64,000 nucleotides of DNA from Serratia surfactantfaciens (GTDB lineage Bacteria; Pseudomonadota; Gammaproteobacteria; Enterobacterales; Enterobacteriaceae), in the NCBI RefSeq assembly GCF_001642805.2, contig NZ_CP016948.1:3038001-3102000 (forward strand). The letters are read 5' to 3'. The stretch's first letter is position 1, and the number at the start of each line of letters is the position of its first letter. Position numbers and translations under genes: made by a program. This document shows positions 1-9,038 of the stretch, in pieces. Under the pieces are notes generated by a model. That model saw only the letters and a list, made by a program, of their open reading frames with translations, did not search any database and was not told the DNA's origin.

Positions 1-599
1 ATTTCGGTGCAGCCGAAAATAATCCCCTGTGCGCCCTGCTGCTCCAGATCGCTGATGATCCGGCGATACTCGTCGCGCGAGGCGTCGCGAATTTTACCCA
101 GGCACAGTTCGTCATAGATGATGCGGTGTACGATGTCGCGATCGGCGCTGACCGGCGTCACTACGTCGATGCCTTGCAACTCCTGCAGGCGGCCGCGGTA
201 GAAGGTCTGCTCCATGGTAAAGCGCGTGCCCAGCAGCCCGACGCGGCGAATGTTTTTTTCCCGCACCTGCAGCGCCGTGGCATCGGCGATATGAATCAGC
301 GGCAGGCCGCTGGCCTGCTCGACCGCCTCCGCCACCTTGTGCATGGTGTTGGTGCAGATCACGATAGCTTCGGCGCCGGCGGCGCGCAAAGCCACGGCAG
401 CGGCGGCCAGCAGCCGGCCGGCACCGTCCCAATCGCCCTGGTGCTGCAAGCGTTCAACCTCCTGAAAATCGACGCTATAGAGCACGATTTTGGCCGAATG
501 CAGCCCGCCGAGGCGCGCCTTTACCTGCTCGTTGATAGTGCGGTAATAAGGAATGGTGGATTCCCAGCTCATGCCGCCCAGCAAGCCCAACACTTTCAT
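1..599 (-). CDS. ygeA: Aspartate/glutamate racemase family protein (YgeA-like), 3' end cut by window
   Basis: The visible 199 residues begin MKVLGLLGGMSWES and match the cofactor-independent Asp/Glu racemase family, YgeA branch, which interconverts L- and D-amino acids through two cysteines. The first catalytic cysteine is in the CTNTMHK motif and the second in FGCTE, close to the cut end. About 30 C-terminal residues lie outside the window. Two consecutive ATG codons occur; the second was chosen because it sits 7 bases after an AGGA ribosome site, the other only 4. The gene is followed upstream by the PACE pump gene in the same orientation, 67 bases away. The family assignment is firm; the substrate is inferred from family only. 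Confidence 0.88.
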   Translation of the reverse strand, partial: MKVLGLLGGMSWESTIPYYRTINEQVKARLGGLHSAKIVLYSVDFQEVERLQHQGDWDGAGRLLAAAAVALRAAGAEAIVICTNTMHKVAEAVEQASGLPLIHIADATALQVREKNIRRVGLLGTRFTMEQTFYRGRLQELQGIDVVTPVSADRDIVHRIIYDELCLGKIRDASRDEYRRIISDLEQQGAQGIIFGCTE

Positions 600-666
600 C
601 ATTCGTTCCTCAGCATTTTCCGACGATCCTCTGACCTTACCTGAGAATCGCCGGGCTGACGACGCC

Positions 667-1119
667 TTATTTGGCGCCGGAATTGATCGGCTGGCGCGCT
701 TCAAACCAGCGCTGGCGCAGCGTGTCGTACAGCCAGTTGTAGGCCATGGTGTACGGCAGGAAGAACAGGAAGAAACCGATTTCCAGCATAAACGCCTGCC
801 CCCAGGAAATGCTCAGCATCCAGGCGGCGATCGGCACCCCGATCAGGATAAAACCGGCCTCAAAGCCGACGGCGTGCAGCGCACGCACTTTCAGGTTACG
901 CACCACCCGGCTGACCGGCCACAGACGGTCGAACACCGTGTTGTAAACCATGTTCCACAGCATCGCGACGGTGGAGAGCATCACCGCCAACGCACCGACC
1001 TGCACCATTGAGCGGTTGAGCAGCCACGCGCCCAGCGGGGCGCAAACCATCACGGCGATGGCCTCGAAACCGACGGCGTGGACGATACGTTCAATGAGAG
1101 ACTTGTTTTGCAGTTGCAT
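667..1119 (-). CDS. PACE family multidrug efflux transporter
   Basis: This 150-residue protein consists of two tandem bacterial transmembrane pair units, each with two hydrophobic helices (four in total). Both units open with the same HAVGFEA signature, giving Glu19 in the first helix, the position at which the family has its essential membrane-embedded acid. Proteobacterial antimicrobial compound efflux proteins of about this length export biocides such as chlorhexidine, or short-chain diamines, across the inner membrane using the proton gradient. A LysR regulator is transcribed divergently from the 98-base gap, the usual arrangement for PACE genes. The substrate here is unknown. Confidence 0.9.
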   Translation of the reverse strand: MQLQNKSLIERIVHAVGFEAIAVMVCAPLGAWLLNRSMVQVGALAVMLSTVAMLWNMVYNTVFDRLWPVSRVVRNLKVRALHAVGFEAGFILIGVPIAAWMLSISWGQAFMLEIGFFLFFLPYTMAYNWLYDTLRQRWFEARQPINSGAK

Positions 1120-1217
1120 ACATCACCTTTTATTCGACAGTTGTTGCGAAAGCCAGGTGATTATCATCGCTTTTTTGGGTAGATTAAAAATAGATTCCAT
1201 CGATAAAGTAGATACAT

Positions 1218-2108
1218 ATGCACTACTCACCGGAAGCGTTACAAGCCTTTGTGGAAGCCGCCGCCCTCGGCTCATTTTCCGCCGCCGCGCGCAAGCTGCG
1301 TAAAAGCCAATCCACCGTCAGCACCGCCATCGCCAATCTGGAAGCAGACCTGGCCTTGACGCTGTTCGATCGCAGCGCGCGCCAGCCGGTGCTCACCGCC
1401 GCCGGCCGCAAAGTGTTGGGGCACGTACAGGAGATCCTGGCCGCCAGCGAGCGGCTCGATGCATTGAGCATTCAGCTGGCGGGCAACGTCGAACCGCGCC
1501 TGAGCATGGTGTTTTCCGACACTTACCAGCCCAAGCACCACGACAGCCTGATGCAGCGGTTCGAACAGCGTTATCCGGAGATTGAACTGGAATGGATGAT
1601 CGCCGAAGAAGGCGACGTCATCGATCTGCTGCAGAGCGGCCGCGCGCACCTGGGCATGGTGGAAGTGCAAAAAACCTATCCGCCGGATATTGCCTTTTCC
1701 CGGCTGCCTGAACAGACCGAAATGGGGCTGTTCGTCGCCCATCAGCACCCGCTGGCGCAGGTCGCTGCGCCGACGCCGGAACAGTTATCCAGCACCCGTC
1801 AGCTGATCCTGAACACCTACACCGGCGCCGAGGCGGCCAGGCAAGGAGGATTGGTGTGGTCGGCGCCCAGCTATCTGCTGCTGCTGGAGATGGCGGAACA
1901 GGGATTCGGTTGGGCGGTGTTGCCGCACTGGCTGGTGCAGCAATACGGCCACGGCAGGCTCACCCAGCTGCGCCCGCGCGGCTGGCCCAAACTGATTTCG
2001 GTGGATGCGGTGTGGTCGAAACTGACCCCGCCGGGCCCGGCGGGGTACTGGATGCTGGAGCGGCTGTTGGAAGACGACGCGGCTCAAGCGGCGGCGTTGC
2101 GCGAATGA
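1218..2108 (+). CDS. LysR-family transcriptional regulator, divergent from the PACE pump
   Basis: The 296-residue protein has an N-terminal winged helix-turn-helix (about residues 1-60, with AARKLRKSQSTVSTAIANLE as recognition region) and a C-terminal periplasmic-binding-like effector domain. Divergent position to the PACE efflux gene suggests that it activates that gene, as known for other PACE/LysR pairs. The start ATG has no clear Shine-Dalgarno sequence. Its last 25 bases overlap the 3' end of the decarboxylase gene on the other strand. No operator was identified with confidence in the shared promoter region. Confidence 0.88.
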   Translation: MHYSPEALQAFVEAAALGSFSAAARKLRKSQSTVSTAIANLEADLALTLFDRSARQPVLTAAGRKVLGHVQEILAASERLDALSIQLAGNVEPRLSMVFSDTYQPKHHDSLMQRFEQRYPEIELEWMIAEEGDVIDLLQSGRAHLGMVEVQKTYPPDIAFSRLPEQTEMGLFVAHQHPLAQVAAPTPEQLSSTRQLILNTYTGAEAARQGGLVWSAPSYLLLLEMAEQGFGWAVLPHWLVQQYGHGRLTQLRPRGWPKLISVDAVWSKLTPPGPAGYWMLERLLEDDAAQAAALRE

Positions 2109-3745
2109 ATCACGCGCGAGAGGGTATCGAGCAGTTCGGGGATGTCCCTCTTCGGCAGCATCACTTCGATGAAAGCCAGCCGATCGCCGTCCGCTACCTC
2201 ACGCAGCGCCTGGCTCAACCCCTCAGCATCGCTGACGCGCAACGCCTTCACCGGCCGATCACCTGCCAGCGCCGCCGGCAGCTGTGTCCAATTCCAAGCC
2301 GCAATGTCATTGTAACTCTGCTCCGGCCCGTGGATGGCGCGCTCGATGGCGTACCCCTGATTATTCAGCACGAAGATCACCGGTTTAAGCCCGTCGCGCA
2401 GCATCGATCCCAGTTCCTGCACGGTGAGCTGTGCGGCGCCGTCGCCGATCAACAGCACGACCCGACGCTGCGGTTCGGCGGTTTGCACGCCGAACGCCGC
2501 CGGTAAGGTATAGCCGATCGATCCCCACAGCGCCTGCACGATCATCCGGCTGCCGCGCGGCAGCGTTAACGTGGCCGCACCAAAACAGGCCGTGCCTTGA
2601 TCGGCCAGCACGATATCGTCCGGCCGCAGGAAATCCTGCATCTGTCGCCAGAAAGCGTGTTGATCCAGCCCTTCACCCGCCGCTTCCGGCAGCGGCGGGC
2701 GGACGATCGTCGGCAACGGCCAGCGCGCCGCCAGCGACAGGCTCAGGCGATGCAGCGCCAGCACGGCATCTCGCATCGGGATGCGGTTGAACCGCCGCCG
2801 CCCTACCCAGGCTTCGAACGGCTGGATATCGATGCACTTTTCCATCGGCAGATGATGAGTGAATCCCCCGGTGATGGTGTCGGTGAAGCGCACGCCAACG
2901 TTGATCACCACGTCGGCGTTTTCGATCGACTGTTGCACCGCCGGATCGCTGGCGCCGCCGCAGTAGGTGCCGACAAAACCGGCGCGGTTCTCATCCAGCA
3001 CGCCCTTGCCGAGCAGCAGGCTGGCGTGTGGGATCGCCACTTCCTGCATCCAGCTATCCAGCGCCGTTTCAACGCCGAAGCGATCGGCCAAAAAATCCGC
3101 CAGCAGCGACACCCGCCGCGCCCCCAGCAGCTTTTCACGCGCCGCCGCGATAAACGCCCGCAATGCGTTTTGCGACAACCCGGCCTGACGCAGCATCAGC
3201 GGCGCCGGTTTGGCCGGCAGCGGCGCTTGCGCGACGTCGCTGGGCAACATCAGGTAAACCGGGCGATGTTCCAGCAAGGCAGTAGCGATCAGGCGATCGA
3301 TCTCCACGGCGGCGTTGTCGGCGGTCAGATTAGCCTGGGCAACGCTGACCTCTTTGGCGATCCGGGCGAAGTGGGTGAAGTCGCCATCCCCCAGCGAATG
3401 GTGCAGCAAATCGCCGGCGCGCTGGGCGCGCAGCGCCGGGGTGCCGACGACGTGGATCACCGGCAGATATTCGGCATAGCTGCCGGCTACGCCGTTCAGC
3501 GCGCTCAACTCACCGACGCCAAACGTGGTCAGCAGCGCCGCCGCCGGTTTGCAGCGCGCATAGCCGTCAGCCGCATAGGCGGCGTTCAACTCGTTGGCGC
3601 AACCTACCCAGCTGACCTGCGGATGCGCAATGACGTGATCGAGGAATTGCAGGTTGTAATCCCCCGGCACGCCAAAGACGTGGCGGATGCCAATCTGAGC
3701 CAGACGATCGAGCAGATAATCGGCCACCGTATAGATCTGAGTCAT
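2084..3745 (-). CDS. ipdC: Indolepyruvate/phenylpyruvate decarboxylase (thiamine diphosphate dependent)
   Basis: The 553-residue protein has the three-domain layout of the pyruvate/indolepyruvate decarboxylases. The N-terminal pyrimidine-binding domain contains GVPGDYNL and the catalytic glutamate in CANELNAAYAADGYAR. The C-terminal domain carries the thiamine diphosphate/Mg motif GDGAAQLTVQE followed by LNNQGY. Members decarboxylate indole-3-pyruvate (an auxin route) or phenylpyruvate and other branched 2-keto acids. The ATG chosen is the third candidate: AGGTG lies 6 bases upstream, whereas the GTG/ATG just before overlap that ribosome site. It converges with the LysR gene, overlapping by 25 bases. 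The exact keto-acid preference cannot be read from sequence. Confidence 0.88.
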   Translation of the reverse strand: MTQIYTVADYLLDRLAQIGIRHVFGVPGDYNLQFLDHVIAHPQVSWVGCANELNAAYAADGYARCKPAAALLTTFGVGELSALNGVAGSYAEYLPVIHVVGTPALRAQRAGDLLHHSLGDGDFTHFARIAKEVSVAQANLTADNAAVEIDRLIATALLEHRPVYLMLPSDVAQAPLPAKPAPLMLRQAGLSQNALRAFIAAAREKLLGARRVSLLADFLADRFGVETALDSWMQEVAIPHASLLLGKGVLDENRAGFVGTYCGGASDPAVQQSIENADVVINVGVRFTDTITGGFTHHLPMEKCIDIQPFEAWVGRRRFNRIPMRDAVLALHRLSLSLAARWPLPTIVRPPLPEAAGEGLDQHAFWRQMQDFLRPDDIVLADQGTACFGAATLTLPRGSRMIVQALWGSIGYTLPAAFGVQTAEPQRRVVLLIGDGAAQLTVQELGSMLRDGLKPVIFVLNNQGYAIERAIHGPEQSYNDIAAWNWTQLPAALAGDRPVKALRVSDAEGLSQALREVADGDRLAFIEVMLPKRDIPELLDTLSRVIHSRNAAA

Positions 3746-3797
3746 GATCATCACCTGTCTGCAGCTGGAGCGATTATCTTTAAGTATCGAAGATGTT

Positions 3798-3812
3798 GTT
3801 CAAATTTCGAAC
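3798..3812. promoter_or_regulatory. Near-palindromic 15-mer upstream of ipdC
   Basis: GTTCAAATTTCGAAC reads almost the same on both strands (only the fifth and eleventh positions break symmetry). It sits 53 bases upstream of the ipdC start, in the gap to the divergent aldo-keto reductase gene, so it could be an operator for either gene. No regulator is assigned. Confidence 0.3.
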
Positions 3813-3934
3813 GATGGCTCTCGCCTCAATCGGCAACCTGGCGTTACATGCCGGCCTTGTGATCCTTCCCCCGGCAGCGCGGAGTGAAAACGCATACACT
3901 TAAAGCACTTCACCTCTCGTCGACAAGGATACCC

Positions 3935-4924
3935 ATGTCCTACCAAGCCTCTCCCTCCCGTTATCAAGAGATGGAATACCGGCGCTGCGGCCGCAGCGGA
4001 CTGAAGCTGCCCGCGGTCTCGCTCGGGCTGTGGCACAACTTTGGTGACGCCACGCTGTATGACAACGCCCGCGGCCTGATCCGCTGCGCCTTCGATCGCG
4101 GCATTACCCATTTCGATCTGGCTAACAACTACGGCCCGCCGCCCGGCGCCGCCGAGGAGAATTTTGGCCGCATTCTCCACGCCGATCTGCGGGCCTGGCG
4201 CGACGAGCTGATCGTTTCATCCAAAGCCGGTTACACCATGTGGCCCGGCCCCTATGGCGACTGGGGCTCGAAAAAGTACCTGGTCGCCAGTCTCGATCAG
4301 AGCCTCAAGCGCATGGGGTTGGAATATGTGGATATCTTTTATCACCATCGTCCAGACCCGGAAACGCCGCTGGAAGAAACCATGGCGGCGCTGGATCTGC
4401 TGGTGCGTCAGGGCAAAGCGCTGTATGTCGGCCTGTCCAACTACCCCGCCGAGCGCGCGCGGCAGGCGTTCGACATTCTGCAGCGCCTCGGCACGCCGTG
4501 CGTGATCCACCAGCCCAAGTATTCGATGTTGGAACGCGGACCGGAGGCGGGGTTGCTGGATGCATTGACTGAACATGGCGTCGGCGCCATCGCCTTCTCG
4601 CCGCTGGCGGGCGGCCTACTGACCGACCGCTACCTGCACGGCGTTCCGCAAGATTCCCGCGCTGCCAGCGGCAGCCGCTTCCTGCAGCCGGAACAGCTGA
4701 CCGCCGAACGGCTGGACAAGATGCGCCGCCTCGACGCGCTGGCGCGGCAACGCGGGCAGAAGCTGTCGCAGATGGCCCTGGCCTGGGTGCTACGCGGCGA
4801 TCGCGTCACCTCGGTGCTGATCGGCGCCAGCAAGAATGCGCAGATAGAAGACGCGGTGGGCATGCTGACCAACCGTCGCTTCAGTGAAGAAGAGCTCGCG
4901 CAGATCGAGCAAATCTTATTGTAA
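3935..4924 (+). CDS. gpr: Aldo-keto reductase, L-glyceraldehyde 3-phosphate reductase type (YghZ-like)
   Basis: This 329-residue single-domain TIM barrel matches the YghZ branch of the aldo-keto reductases. The catalytic tetrad can be placed: Asp and Tyr in FDLANNYG, Lys in SSKAGY, His in FYHHRPD. The NADPH-binding end is IGASKNAQIEDAV. The family reduces L-glyceraldehyde 3-phosphate and detoxifies aldehydes such as methylglyoxal in the cytoplasm. The open frame extends 17 codons further upstream, but the internal ATG is preceded by AAGGA at the right distance and starts the conserved MEYRRCGRSG region soonest. It stands alone, divergent from ipdC. Confidence 0.88.
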   Translation: MSYQASPSRYQEMEYRRCGRSGLKLPAVSLGLWHNFGDATLYDNARGLIRCAFDRGITHFDLANNYGPPPGAAEENFGRILHADLRAWRDELIVSSKAGYTMWPGPYGDWGSKKYLVASLDQSLKRMGLEYVDIFYHHRPDPETPLEETMAALDLLVRQGKALYVGLSNYPAERARQAFDILQRLGTPCVIHQPKYSMLERGPEAGLLDALTEHGVGAIAFSPLAGGLLTDRYLHGVPQDSRAASGSRFLQPEQLTAERLDKMRRLDALARQRGQKLSQMALAWVLRGDRVTSVLIGASKNAQIEDAVGMLTNRRFSEEELAQIEQILL

Positions 4925-4939
4925 TCGCTTACAAATAAC

Positions 4940-4957
4940 GCCGCTCAATCGAGCGGC
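4940..4957 (+). terminator. Possible hairpin terminator of the aldo-keto reductase gene
   Basis: GCCGCTC and GAGCGGC form a 7-bp GC-rich stem with an AATC loop 15 bases after the stop codon. There is no run of T after it, so termination is only weakly supported. Confidence 0.35.
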
Positions 4958-5147
4958 CATACCCCAGAAAAATCTCAAATCTCGGCCTGCGGCGTCCTTT
5001 TCAGAGTTGTTCTCAGATTCAACCCTAATTGTCGGCGCTATGATGCCGATATTGCAGTAAAAATAACGATAAGGCCGCTTTTTAAACTGATGAACGCGCT
5101 TCATAAAGTGATCAACGGCCAAGCCGCGCAAGCGGGAAGGAGAAGTC

Positions 5148-5558
5148 ATGTTTAAACCTCTGCTCTTGGCCGCCATCCTGGCGGCGACGGTGCTGCCCGC
5201 CGCACAGCAGGCGCATGCCGAAGGCCTCAGCATCGATCTGATGCCGGGCGTTTCATTACGCATCGGCGATCAGGACAATCGCGGCCGTTATTGGGACGGT
5301 TACGACTGGCGCGATCGCGATTGGTGGCGCTCACATCAGGGGCGTTATCTCGGTGACCGCAGCCCGCGCGGCTATTACTGGGATGGCTATCGCTGGCGCG
5401 ACGGCGGCTATTGGCGCAAGCATTATTACTATCACGAGGGGCGTTACCGTAAGTACGACAAGCACTACGATAAACACCACTGGAAGAAAGAGAAAAAACA
5501 CCACCACGATCATGACCGCGATCGCTGGCGCCGCCACGGCGACGACGACCGCGATTAA
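5148..5558 (+). CDS. ypeC: DUF2502 family periplasmic protein (YpeC-like), basic/aromatic repeats
   Basis: The 136-residue product starts with a signal peptide (cleavage expected after AHA, about residue 24). The mature part holds two copies of a YWDGYxWRD...W unit (about residues 47-56 and 76-85), then a tail very rich in His, Lys, Asp and Arg (KHHHDHDRD). DUF2502 has no established function. AAGGAG lies 6 bases before the ATG. It converges with mntH, the manganese importer, as its homologue does in E. coli. The His/Asp tail suggests metal or polyanion binding in the periplasm, but that is inference only. Confidence 0.8.
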   Translation: MFKPLLLAAILAATVLPAAQQAHAEGLSIDLMPGVSLRIGDQDNRGRYWDGYDWRDRDWWRSHQGRYLGDRSPRGYYWDGYRWRDGGYWRKHYYYHEGRYRKYDKHYDKHHWKKEKKHHHDHDRDRWRRHGDDDRD

Positions 5559-5565
5559 CCACGAC

Positions 5566-5586
5566 GGGCCGGCGCAAAGCCGGCCC
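5566..5586. terminator. Hairpin between convergent ypeC and mntH
   Basis: GGGCCGGC and GCCGGCCC form a perfect 8-bp stem around a GCAAA loop, between the two converging stop codons. It probably ends transcription from ypeC and perhaps mntH, although neither side has a strong T-run. Confidence 0.55.
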
Positions 5587-5598
5587 GCGCCGTTTCGC

Positions 5599-6834
5599 CT
5601 ACAGCACGCTGCCGATCAGCAGATAGCCGTTCAACCCAACCACCACCACTACGATCAGTTTACCCAGGTTTTGCACCACCGGACCGTTGACCATCTCGCC
5701 CATCAGCGCCCGATTGCCGGTGAAAGCCAGCAGCGGCACCAACGCCAGCGCAATGCCGAAGCTCAGCAACACCTGGCTCAGCACCAGAATGCGCGTCGCG
5801 TCCATCCCCAGCATGATGACGATAAACGACGGCAGCATGGTCACCGCACGGCGCAGCCACAGCGGGATATGAAAATGCACGAACCCCTGCATCACCACCT
5901 GCCCCGCCAACGTGCCCACCACGGTAGAAGAGAGGCCGGCAGCCACCAGGCTCAGGCCGAACACAGTCGCGGCGGCGTGCCCGAGCAGCGGTTGCAGCGT
6001 CAGGTAGGCCACGTCGAGATCGGCGATGCCGCTGTGGCCGCTGAAATGAAATGCGGCGGCAGCGGTGGCCATCATCGCCAGATTAACGAAACCGGCGATG
6101 GTCATGGCCACGGCGACGTCGACTTTGGTGGCGGCATAGCGCTCCGCCTTGTCGTGCTCGCCACCGATTTGGGTGAGCGATGAATGCAGATAGATCACGT
6201 GCGGCATAATCGTGGCGCCCAATACCCCGGCGGCCAGGAATACCGCATCGCCGTTAGGCAAATCGGGCAGCGCCATGCCCTGCAACAGCGGCGCCAGCTG
6301 CGGTTGTGAGAACGCCAGTTCGACGATGTAGGCGGCAGCGACGAACAGCAACAGGCCACCAATCACCAGTTCCAGCGGCTTTTGCCCACGCTTTTGCAGC
6401 ATAAGAATTAAAAAAGTGGCGATGCCGGTCAGCACCGCCCCCTGCAGCAGGGAGACGCCAAGCAGCAACTTAAAGCCGATCGCCGCGCCGATAAACTCAG
6501 CCAGATCGGTCGCCATGGCGATGATCTCCGCCTGTACCCAATAAGCCCATACCGCCGGCCGCGGAAAGCGATCGCGAATATGCTCGGCCAGGTTTTTTCC
6601 GGTGGCGATCCCCAGCTTGGCGGACAACAGCTGGATCAGCATCGCCATCACGTTGGCCCAGACCACTACCCACAGCAGGCTGTAGCCGAACGAAGCGCCG
6701 GCCTGAATGTTGGTGGCGAAGTTGCCGGGATCGATATAGCCGATAGCGGCGATAAAGGCGGGCCCCATCAGCGAGAGTTTGATTTTTCTGGCGGAGCGAC
6801 CGGAGGTGGTTTCAACCACGCGACTGTTCAGCAT
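5599..6834 (-). CDS. mntH: Nramp-type manganese/divalent metal:proton symporter MntH
   Basis: This 411-residue inner-membrane protein has the Nramp signature DPGNFATN in helix 1 and [11 protein letters not shown] in helix 6, which carries the metal-coordinating Met and the conserved His. Eleven transmembrane helices are expected. It imports Mn2+ (also Fe2+) with protons and supports manganese supply under oxidative stress. The open frame continues upstream, but the ATG before LNSRVVE aligns with known MntH starts and has AAGGG upstream. A Fur-like box lies just upstream; a canonical MntR inverted repeat was not recognised. The order ypeC-mntH-nupC matches E. coli. Confidence 0.97.
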   Translation of the reverse strand: MLNSRVVETTSGRSARKIKLSLMGPAFIAAIGYIDPGNFATNIQAGASFGYSLLWVVVWANVMAMLIQLLSAKLGIATGKNLAEHIRDRFPRPAVWAYWVQAEIIAMATDLAEFIGAAIGFKLLLGVSLLQGAVLTGIATFLILMLQKRGQKPLELVIGGLLLFVAAAYIVELAFSQPQLAPLLQGMALPDLPNGDAVFLAAGVLGATIMPHVIYLHSSLTQIGGEHDKAERYAATKVDVAVAMTIAGFVNLAMMATAAAAFHFSGHSGIADLDVAYLTLQPLLGHAAATVFGLSLVAAGLSSTVVGTLAGQVVMQGFVHFHIPLWLRRAVTMLPSFIVIMLGMDATRILVLSQVLLSFGIALALVPLLAFTGNRALMGEMVNGPVVQNLGKLIVVVVVGLNGYLLIGSVL

Positions 6835-7211
6835 ATGTTGAACCCTTACTGAAATTACGTTTATCTCCACTCTATATAAATGATAATAATTATCAAGCGC
6901 ATTTAGAGCGGTAAAACTTATCTCTGTAATAGCCAACATTAACGGTTTTATCGCCGGGTTCAGCGCGGAGCTGGCCGATTTCCGTGCTTTTCTGATGGGA
7001 TTTTGGCTGCAATACCCCTGAAAGACAGGTTAGCACAAGAATACGAATTTCCTATTCCTGCTTTAACATCTTGATTTTTTATGCTTTTACGCAACACTTT
7101 AGGAGAACTCCCACTATGATTTTCCATATTTGCAATAGAAGTCTCGTTTTTAAACGTAGCGTTACATAAAATGACAGCCGAAATTCAGCCTGCCTCAAAT
7201 TTGGAGCAAAC
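6835..7211. other. Divergent intergenic region mntH / nupC (377 bases)
   Basis: This gap holds the promoters of mntH (minus) and nupC (plus). The mntH-proximal 60 bases contain the Fur-like box and a TATATA stretch. On the nupC side, TAAAAT about 40 bases before the start could be a -10 element, but no convincing -35, CRP or CytR site was found by eye. Small frames here have no coding character. Confidence 0.6.
6876..6894 (-). promoter_or_regulatory. Fur-like box in the mntH promoter
   Basis: The 19 bases match the Fur consensus GATAATGATAATCATTATC at 15 positions, including ATGATAAT and ATTATC. It lies about 45 bases upstream of the mntH start, which fits iron-responsive repression as known for enterobacterial mntH. 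Confidence 0.7.
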
Positions 7212-8399
7212 ATGTCCCATATTGCGCACTTTGCGTTGGCGATAGTGGTGGTGACGATCCTGGCCCTGTTGGTGTGCCGCGATCGCAAGAGCATCCGCAT
7301 TCGTTATGTTATTCAATTACTGGTTATCGAAGTACTGCTGGCCTACTTTTTCCTGCATTCGGAAGCGGGTTTGGGCTTCGTAAAAGGATTCGCCGCGCTG
7401 TTTGACAAACTGCTCGGGTTTGCGGGACAAGGGACTGATTTCGTATTCGGCGGCATGGGCGACAAAGGCCTGGCGTTCTTCTTCCTGAAGGTGCTGTGCC
7501 CGATCGTCTTCATTTCTGCGCTGATCGGTATTCTGCAGTACATCAAAGTGCTGCCGTTCATCATCCGCATTATCGGCACCGTGCTGTCGAAAGTGAACGG
7601 CATGGGCAAGCTGGAGTCGTTCAACGCCGTCAGCTCGCTGATCCTGGGGCAGTCCGAAAACTTCATCGCCTACAAGGATATCCTGGGCAAGATGTCGGAA
7701 AAGCGCATGTACACCATGGCGGCGACCGCGATGTCTACGGTATCCATGTCCATCGTCGGCGCCTACATGACCATGCTGGACGCCAAGTTCGTGGTGGCGG
7801 CGCTGGTATTGAACATGTTCAGCACCTTTATCGTGCTGTCGCTGGTCAACCCGTACGACACCAATAAAGAAGAAGAGCTGCACCTCGGCAACCTGCACGA
7901 AGGCCAGAGCTTCTTCGAAATGTTGGGCGAGTACATCCTGGCCGGCTTTAAAGTAGCGATTATCGTTGCCGCGATGCTGATCGGCTTCATCGCCCTGATC
8001 GCCGCGCTTAACGGTGTGTTCAGCGCCATCTTCGGCCTGAGCTTCCAGGAAATCCTCGGCTACTTCTTCTACCCGTTCGCCTGGATCATGGGCATTCCTA
8101 AGCACGAAGCCTTGCAGGTTGGCAGCATCATGGCCACCAAGCTGGTTTCCAACGAGTTCGTGGCCATGATGGAGCTGCAGAAAGTGTCTGCCGAACTGTC
8201 GCCGCGCAGCCTGGGGATCCTGTCGGTGTTCCTGGTGTCCTTCGCCAACTTCTCTTCCATCGGTATCGTGGCCGGTGCGATCAAGGGCCTGAACGAACAC
8301 CAGGGCAACGTGGTGTCGCGCTTTGGCCTGAAGTTGGTGTACGGCTCTACGCTGGTCAGCATCCTGTCCGCTTCCATCGCGGGCCTGGTGCTGGGCTAA
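7212..8399 (+). CDS. nupC: Concentrative nucleoside:proton symporter NupC
   Basis: This 395-residue inner-membrane protein is a concentrative nucleoside transporter. Landmarks are the gating segment [16 protein letters not shown], the GQSENFIA motif and the late NEFVAMMEL and NFSSIGIV segments that line the nucleoside site. It imports all common nucleosides except guanosine types with a proton. GGAG lies 6 bases before the ATG. It is divergent from mntH and followed by a strong terminator. Length equals or nearly equals that of the E. coli protein (about 400). Confidence 0.97.
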   Translation: MSHIAHFALAIVVVTILALLVCRDRKSIRIRYVIQLLVIEVLLAYFFLHSEAGLGFVKGFAALFDKLLGFAGQGTDFVFGGMGDKGLAFFFLKVLCPIVFISALIGILQYIKVLPFIIRIIGTVLSKVNGMGKLESFNAVSSLILGQSENFIAYKDILGKMSEKRMYTMAATAMSTVSMSIVGAYMTMLDAKFVVAALVLNMFSTFIVLSLVNPYDTNKEEELHLGNLHEGQSFFEMLGEYILAGFKVAIIVAAMLIGFIALIAALNGVFSAIFGLSFQEILGYFFYPFAWIMGIPKHEALQVGSIMATKLVSNEFVAMMELQKVSAELSPRSLGILSVFLVSFANFSSIGIVAGAIKGLNEHQGNVVSRFGLKLVYGSTLVSILSASIAGLVLG

Positions 8400-8423
8400 G
8401 CCTCTCGAACCTACTGCGATAAC

Positions 8424-8447
8424 AAGGCGCCTGCGGGCGCCTTTTTT
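8424..8447 (+). terminator. Intrinsic terminator of nupC
   Basis: GGCGCC-TGCG-GGCGCC forms a 6-bp stem with four-base loop, extended by AA/TT and followed by a run of six T. Confidence 0.9.
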
Positions 8448-8485
8448 GTTGACCTGCATTCGGCGAAGGTGAAATGACGCAAAGC

Positions 8486-8513
8486 AAAAAGCCGACCCTG
8501 AGGTCGGCTTTTT
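8486..8513 (-). terminator. Intrinsic terminator of the tRNA-Ala operon
   Basis: GCCGACC/GGTCGGC with CTGA loop, flanked by five A and five T, lies 7 bases beyond the second tRNA-Ala. It is symmetrical and could also back up nupC termination. Confidence 0.85.
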
Positions 8514-8519
8514 AAATGG

Positions 8520-8595
<76 letters not shown>

Positions 8596-8654
8596 ACAAA
8601 AGTGGTACGCATTGACCGGCGTTACGGTATCCCCAACCTTGCTGAGAAGAAGGT

Positions 8655-8730
<76 letters not shown>

Positions 8731-8764
8731 GTTCCACAATCACTTTGTGCTGTGAACGGGGCGC

Positions 8765-8793
8765 ATAATATGAAACCCGCTCAAAGCTGTCAA
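8765..8793 (-). promoter_or_regulatory. Sigma-70 promoter of the tRNA-Ala pair
   Basis: On the minus strand a perfect TTGACA is followed after 17 bases by TATTAT, then a GC-rich discriminator GCGCCCC, the type that makes stable-RNA promoters sensitive to ppGpp. Confidence 0.88.
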
Positions 8794-8883
8794 CGGCTAA
8801 ATTGAATTACTGAATCAAGCGTTGAAAAAGCCGCCAAATCAGCATGTTTGGCACCAAAAAATCATCACTTTGCGCAGAGTTCA

Positions 8884-8913
8884 GCCATTTTGAGCGTTAC
8901 ATCTCAAAATGGC
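8884..8913. repeat. Perfect 11-bp inverted repeat upstream of the formate/nitrite channel gene
   Basis: GCCATTTTGAG and CTCAAAATGGC are exact reverse complements separated by 8 bases (CGTTACAT). The element lies 126 bases before the channel gene and 91 bases behind the tRNA-Ala promoter. It has no T-run, so it is not an obvious terminator. It may be an operator, a cruciform or a repeat-family member. Confidence 0.7.
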
Positions 8914-9038
8914 GAAAGACCCTGCATATCACGTTGATTTTTAATTGACGGAATGTTAGTGAAATGCGCTTGAGTCGGACTCCTGCGCGGCATAGACTGC
9001 CCGCGCCTTAAACTTCATTACTATAAACCGAGTCCGTC

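Noticed and set aside
5353..6183. 276-codon plus-strand frame across ypeC and the end of mntH
   Set aside because: It is out of frame with both real genes and made of threonine/isoleucine and histidine/glutamine runs typical of a shadow frame.
6835..7211. MntR operator or manganese riboswitch before mntH
   Set aside because: No inverted repeat of the MntR type and no conserved riboswitch fold could be recognised; only the Fur-like box is supported.
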